A stretch of DNA of 64,000 nt from the NCBI GenBank assembly GCA_016187025.1, contig JACPKM010000004.1, positions 186,001 through 250,000 on the forward strand, written 5' to 3'. Numbering within the stretch: position 1 is the first letter of the stretch; the number at the start of each line of letters is the position of its first letter. Origin of the DNA: Candidatus Daviesbacteria bacterium (GTDB lineage: Bacteria > Patescibacteria > Microgenomatia > Daviesbacterales > UBA10151). Under the pieces are notes generated by a model that saw only the letters and a program-made list of their open reading frames with translations, was not told the DNA's origin and searched no databases. The position numbers and the translations under genes are program-made. Below, piece after piece: positions 60,686 to 64,000 of the stretch.

Positions 60686-62704
60686 CTAGTCAGGCATTAC
60701 TTCTTTTGCCAAACTGGATAATTTTGCCTGAAGGGGTGGATATTTGTCAAGCGTAGGATCATCAGACAAAATATTTTTTGCAGCCTCCCTTGTTTTTTCA
60801 ATTAATGTCAGATCAGAAAATGAGGCTATTTTTAAATCAAACCTGCCTGATTGTCTGGTGCCAAAAATTTCCCCTGCTCCCCTAATTTTTAAATCTAGTT
60901 CTGCCAATTTTAATCCATCATCAATTTTTTCTAGGTTTTTTAGCCTGCTTATGGCTGATGAGTCAGAGCCTTCAGTAAAAAGCAAACAATAAGATTGCTT
61001 CTCACCTCTGCCTACCCTGCCTCTTAGCTGATGCAGTTGTGCCAAACCAAACCTTTCAGCAGACTCTATTACCATGATTGTGGCATTTGTTACATCAACC
61101 CCTACTTCGACAACGGAGGTGGCAACCAGGATATCTATTTTTTTATCTTTAAAACCGTTTAACACTTGCTCCTTCTCTTTTGATTTTAGTCTTCCATGTA
61201 AAATTCCAAGTTTTAGATCAGAAAAAACTTGCTTTTGTAGTTTTTCATACTCATAAGTTGCAGCTTTTGCCGAGGTTAAGGTTTCTGAAAGCTCAATTAA
61301 GGGGGTAATTATGTAAGCCTGATCACCGTCTTTAACTTTTTTTCTGATAAACTCATATGCATCAGTTCGTTTTTTTGATGGAACCACATGAGTATTTATC
61401 TTTTTCCGGCCTTTTGGCAGCTCATCTATTACTGAGATATCCAAATCTCCATATAAAGTTAAGGCAACAGTCCTTGGAATGGGTGTAGCAGTAGTTGTTA
61501 AAAAATGGGGTAGTTTGCCCCTGCTTCTCAAAACCGTTCTCTGCCCTACCCCAAACCTTTGCTGCTCATCTATGATGACTAAACCTACATCTTCGGTAAT
61601 TAATTTATCTGAGAGTAAAGCATGGGTGCCGATTATCACATCTCCTTTTTCAGATTTTCTGCTTCCTGTATAAATTCCAACTTTGATCCCCATTGGCTCA
61701 AGCAGTCTTGAAACAGTAGACAGATGCTGAAAAGCCAAAACCTCAGTAGGAGCCATAAAAAGAGTTTTGAGGCTGTTTAAATAAGTTACATACATAATCA
61801 CAGCTGCAACAACAGTTTTACCAGAGCCTACCTCGCCTTGTATCAGCCGGTTCATCGGTTGGTTTCTCCCCAAATCATTTAGAACATCTTTTATTACTCT
61901 TTTTTGAGCAGAGGTTAGCTCAAATGGCAGCCCTTTTATAAACTTTTCTACTTTTTTTATATTGGGGTTTAAAGGTTTGGTAGCAGGTTTATTTTTCCAG
62001 CTCAACCTCATCTTTTGGGTTGCCAGCTGAATATAGAAAAGCTCATCAAAGCCGAGTCTCTCTTTTGCTTTTTGCACATCTTCATAATTTTTTGGAAAAT
62101 GTATTTTGGAAATTGCATCATCTAAATCAAGCATGCTATCTTTAACCTCCTTTGGCAAAGGATCACTGATTTGCTCTTTCACCTTGGGAAGCATTTGAGA
62201 GATTTTTGCTCTTAACCATTTCGAAGTCAGCCCATAAGTTTCAGGATAAACAGGAACCAGTCTGCCAGTATGTAAGGTTGTAGTGGGTAGTGAGTAGGTT
62301 TCAGGTAACTTCTCCCAAACAGGGGCAACTATAGAGATTTTATTTTTGTATTTGCTCACTTTGCCTGAAACCTGTAACCTGTCACCTGTTTTTATCTGTT
62401 TTGTGAGCCAGCTTTGGTGAAACCAGGTTAACTCAATAGGACTGGTGCCATCATTAAAAATTGCCTGAGTAATGATTTTTCTTGATCTGGTGAAGATGTT
62501 TCTAATTGACCAAATTTCGCCCTGTAAGGTCACTTTTTCACCTACTTTAGCATCTAAAGCACTAGATACATTGGAAAAATCATCATACCTAAAAGGGAAA
62601 TGATAAATTAGATCTTCCAGAGTATAAAGGTTTAGCCTCTCTAGCTTTTTTGCAGTTGTGTACCCGATTCCTGATATTTGACTTAGCTGAAGCTTTAAAT
62701 CCAT
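60686..62704 (-). CDS. recG: ATP-dependent DNA helicase RecG
   Basis: Fork-regression helicase of 672 residues. The N-terminal wedge (OB) domain (about 1-150), the P-loop GEVGSGKTVVAA, DEQQRFG (motif II), TATPIPRT (motif III), and the C-terminal TRG-like region (DLKIRGAGEIFGTRQSG) are intact. Residues 30-69 are nearly identical to a second, partial copy 902 bp upstream at 63385-63606. The start is the ATG at 62704, matching the family N-terminus. Confidence 0.95.
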   Translation of the reverse strand: MDLKLQLSQISGIGYTTAKKLERLNLYTLEDLIYHFPFRYDDFSNVSSALDAKVGEKVTLQGEIWSIRNIFTRSRKIITQAIFNDGTSPIELTWFHQSWLTKQIKTGDRLQVSGKVSKYKNKISIVAPVWEKLPETYSLPTTTLHTGRLVPVYPETYGLTSKWLRAKISQMLPKVKEQISDPLPKEVKDSMLDLDDAISKIHFPKNYEDVQKAKERLGFDELFYIQLATQKMRLSWKNKPATKPLNPNIKKVEKFIKGLPFELTSAQKRVIKDVLNDLGRNQPMNRLIQGEVGSGKTVVAAVIMYVTYLNSLKTLFMAPTEVLAFQHLSTVSRLLEPMGIKVGIYTGSRKSEKGDVIIGTHALLSDKLITEDVGLVIIDEQQRFGVGQRTVLRSRGKLPHFLTTTATPIPRTVALTLYGDLDISVIDELPKGRKKINTHVVPSKKRTDAYEFIRKKVKDGDQAYIITPLIELSETLTSAKAATYEYEKLQKQVFSDLKLGILHGRLKSKEKEQVLNGFKDKKIDILVATSVVEVGVDVTNATIMVIESAERFGLAQLHQLRGRVGRGEKQSYCLLFTEGSDSSAISRLKNLEKIDDGLKLAELDLKIRGAGEIFGTRQSGRFDLKIASFSDLTLIEKTREAAKNILSDDPTLDKYPPLQAKLSSLAKEVMPD

Positions 62705-62841
62705 TACGGGGATATTTTACTATAGATTGGTTTGCTACGGGGTTACTAATAACTAAACAAGCTAGTAATTCGGGTTTTATTTGGTATAAACTGGAGTAAG
62801 CAGTTGATGCTATAATTCGAGCAAAGCGAGAATCCTAAAAT

Positions 62842-63236
62842 ATGCTTCCCAATAGAGTTTATTGTTATGTTGATGAAAGTGGCCAAGATACTGAAGGTGA
62901 AATCTTTCTATACTAACAATTGCTAAAACAGTTTTTGCCATTAAAGACTATAAAGAGCACAGATTTATTGTTTTAGTAGATGGGTTAGGTAAAAAGGATC
63001 AAAAATATTATGGTTCAGAGCTTAGAAAACTTGGTGTTCCCTCAAGGGAGGTAAAAGGAGTAACGAGAGATCAAAGTGATGCCTTAATAAGGCTTGCTGA
63101 TAGCATAGCTGGTTTTGTTAGAGATGTAATTGAGAGTAAAGATAAGGATAAGCAGAGCTTGCAAGATAAATCTTTTAAAAAGCTTGAATCGCTTTTTGAA
63201 AAGGCGGTTGATGATAACATACTGGTTGAGGTTTAG
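62842..63236 (+). pseudogene. DUF3800-family protein remnant, internal deletion plus frameshift
   Basis: The first frame reads MLPNRVYCYVDESGQDTEGEIF, the classical DUF3800 start with YVDESG, and stops at 62914-62916. The remaining coding potential continues in another frame up to a stop at 63234-63236, including FIVLVDGLGKK, YYGSELRKLGV and DQSDALIRLADSIAGF, the standard C-terminal motifs of the family. The middle of the protein (an estimated 60-70 residues) is missing, so an internal deletion around 62908-62918 is likely. A TATAAT at 62811-62816 precedes it. DUF3800 is often linked to mobile or defence contexts. Confidence 0.8.
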
Positions 63237-63241
63237 GCCAT

Positions 63242-63331
63242 AAAAAACCCCCTATTGCTAGGGGGAGCAGCCTAGTCCTTCGATTTCTCTCAGAACAGCT
63301 CACCTGTACGATTAGTCTTCGGCTGAACTTT
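63242..63331 (-). ncRNA. Candidate orphan small RNA, about 90 nt
   Basis: Bounded on the minus strand by a good promoter (separate entry) and a strong intrinsic terminator: stem CCCCCTA / TAGGGGG (63248-63254 and 63259-63265), loop of 4, followed by six T. Inside, CAGCC near the 5' end can pair with GGCTG before the terminator, and an ACAG-GTGAG-CTGT hairpin lies within. No protein fits. I do not recognise an Rfam family: it lacks T-box, SRP, tmRNA and 6S landmarks. Part of it (CTGAGAGAAATCGAAGGACT) resembles the REP-like element seen in xerC. Confidence 0.6.
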
Positions 63332-63337
63332 AAATAA

Positions 63338-63366
63338 ATCCTACCACAAAACTTTATCTTTGTCAA
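63338..63366 (-). promoter_or_regulatory. Promoter of the small RNA candidate
   Basis: On the minus strand: TTGACA (63361-63366), 17 nt spacer, TAGGAT (63338-63343). Transcription would begin near 63331, giving a transcript of about 90 nt to the terminator. Confidence 0.6.
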
Positions 63367-63384
63367 AAAAAACATTCTTTTGTG

Positions 63385-63606
63385 TTAAGCGAAGTTTAAA
63401 TTTCTAATTGACCAAATTTCGCCCTGTAAGGTCACTTTTTCACCTACTTTAGCACCTAAAGCACTAGATACATTGGAAAAATCATCATACCTAAAAGGAA
63501 AATGATAAATCAAATCCTCAATAGTGTTTAAACTAAAGAAGCTTAGTTTATAGGCAAGGAATGATCCGATACCTGAGATTTGAATTAGAGTAGTTTTGAG
63601 ATCCAT
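63385..63606 (-). pseudogene. Partial second copy of the recG 5' end
   Basis: A 73-residue open frame starting MDLKTTLIQISGIG. Residues 30-69 equal recG residues 30-69 except D51G, and the DNA 63401-63510 matches recG 62499-62608 with two mismatches, whereas the first 29 codons have diverged. It is cut just after the wedge start, near 63400, where the small RNA promoter region begins. It has no helicase domains, so it is a remnant or mosaic rather than a functional gene. Confidence 0.8.
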
Positions 63607-63642
63607 GAAGATGTATTTTACTACTATTATCTTAATAGACTA

Positions 63643-64000
63643 TCAGGTGTTCTTGACTTTTTTGAAGTCAAAAGCTAGTTTCTTACCTTGAGTAATCTGA
63701 AAACCAGATACTTCCCATCCAGGAGTTTTTTCTGTGAGCTTTTCTTTAATAATTCTATTTAAATTGGCAACATAACCTTCTATCTCTCCCCTTTTTAATT
63801 CAGCAATTCCTAAGTTTCCTACATGATGATTTTTAACACTTACTCCTCCTGAAGAATCATTTACAAGTTCAACATCAAATGTCGTATCTACATTTACAGT
63901 TCCAAAAAAGGTTTTTTTCTCTGCATGGACTCCAGCAGAAATAGCCAGTCCTCCTTCAGGCGTAAACTGGTATTGAGGATTTAAGATGCGACCATTTGCT
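63643..64000 (-). CDS. Partial CDS of unknown function running off the window
   Basis: Open for 118 codons from the window edge to the TGA at 63643-63645, without internal stops. The C-terminal part reads HVGNLGIAELKRGEIEGYVA, then LTEKTPGWEVSGFQI and a basic tail. Features resemble a lipid- or membrane-associated beta-domain protein but I cannot name the family. The start lies outside the window. Confidence 0.6.
   Translation of the reverse strand, partial: ANGRILNPQYQFTPEGGLAISAGVHAEKKTFFGTVNVDTTFDVELVNDSSGGVSVKNHHVGNLGIAELKRGEIEGYVANLNRIIKEKLTEKTPGWEVSGFQITQGKKLAFDFKKVKNT

Noticed and set aside
63242..63331. 3' end of 23S rRNA, 5S rRNA or a T-box leader
   Set aside because: A short resemblance to the sequence following 23S genes (TTCAGC...ACTAAT) was noted but is too weak, there is no adjoining rRNA, the element has its own promoter, and the T-box core is absent.
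1..64000. Alternative genetic code with TGA as Gly or Trp (Gracilibacteria/SR1 type)
   Set aside because: TGA terminates several conserved genes at the expected length (for example purP2 and ribE), so it is a true stop.

Overview
The window is AT-rich, gene-dense bacterial DNA with short spacers and many 1-11 bp gene overlaps. It probably comes from a Candidate Phyla Radiation (Patescibacteria) genome of Microgenomates type. Support for this: a type IV pilus locus with PilB/T/C/D/M/N/O and many minor pilins but no PilQ/PilP secretin genes, a stand-alone flavokinase, archaeal-type PurP enzymes, single-domain versions of usually larger proteins (GlmU, HolB), and an in-frame REP-like insertion in XerC. 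TGA is used as a stop, so the code is standard. There is no rRNA or tRNA gene, and the taxonomic call is inference.

Layout. (1) 51-9337: purine synthesis (purQ, purA, two purP, purB, purK, purE, purC) with a riboflavin kinase and a riboflavin synthase embedded; ruvC and a membrane protein follow. (2) 10718-11524: an 800 bp non-coding, hairpin-rich stretch. (3) 11525-15827: a large secreted Cys-rich protein ending in a dockerin, followed by two membrane-anchored cohesin proteins, which look like a small cohesin-dockerin surface system; then xerC, an orphan histidine-kinase-like protein, a DedA-like membrane protein and a P-type Ca2+ ATPase. (4) 20948-33434, minus strand: holB, gyrB, glmU-like, murC, rdgB, murD, ddl, alr, gyrA and three small unknown genes; peptidoglycan precursor genes sit between the two gyrase subunits. 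(5) 33547-38759: pilB-pilT-pilC plus two anchored unknowns. (6) 38792-47366: an AAA/DUF4143 ATPase, an orphan MNT nucleotidyltransferase, and four exported or anchored proteins, including a Cys-rich 560-residue protein and a PA14/CARDB/MopE-like 1091-residue protein. (7) 47465-57772: eight prepilin-like or PilX-like minor pilins plus a major-pilin candidate, the prepilin peptidase, and pilM-pilN-pilO. (8) 57776-62704, minus strand: recG, rpmF, nusB, a degenerate acyl-carrier protein, rnc, rpsP, khpA, trmD. (9) 62705-64000: a decayed zone with a DUF3800 pseudogene, a promoter-terminator-bounded 90 nt small RNA candidate, a partial copy of the recG 5' end, and a partial gene running off the window.

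How it fits together. The cell appears to make purines from CAIR onward using archaeal formate-dependent AICAR formylation, to build peptidoglycan, and to display a type IV pilus and large adhesin-like proteins. The most novel-looking system is the cohesin-dockerin cluster at 11.5-15.8 kb. The most curious small-scale signals are the orphan small RNA at 63.3 kb, the mosaic recG duplication, and the REP-like or tandem 14 bp and 45 bp duplications scattered through genes and spacers.
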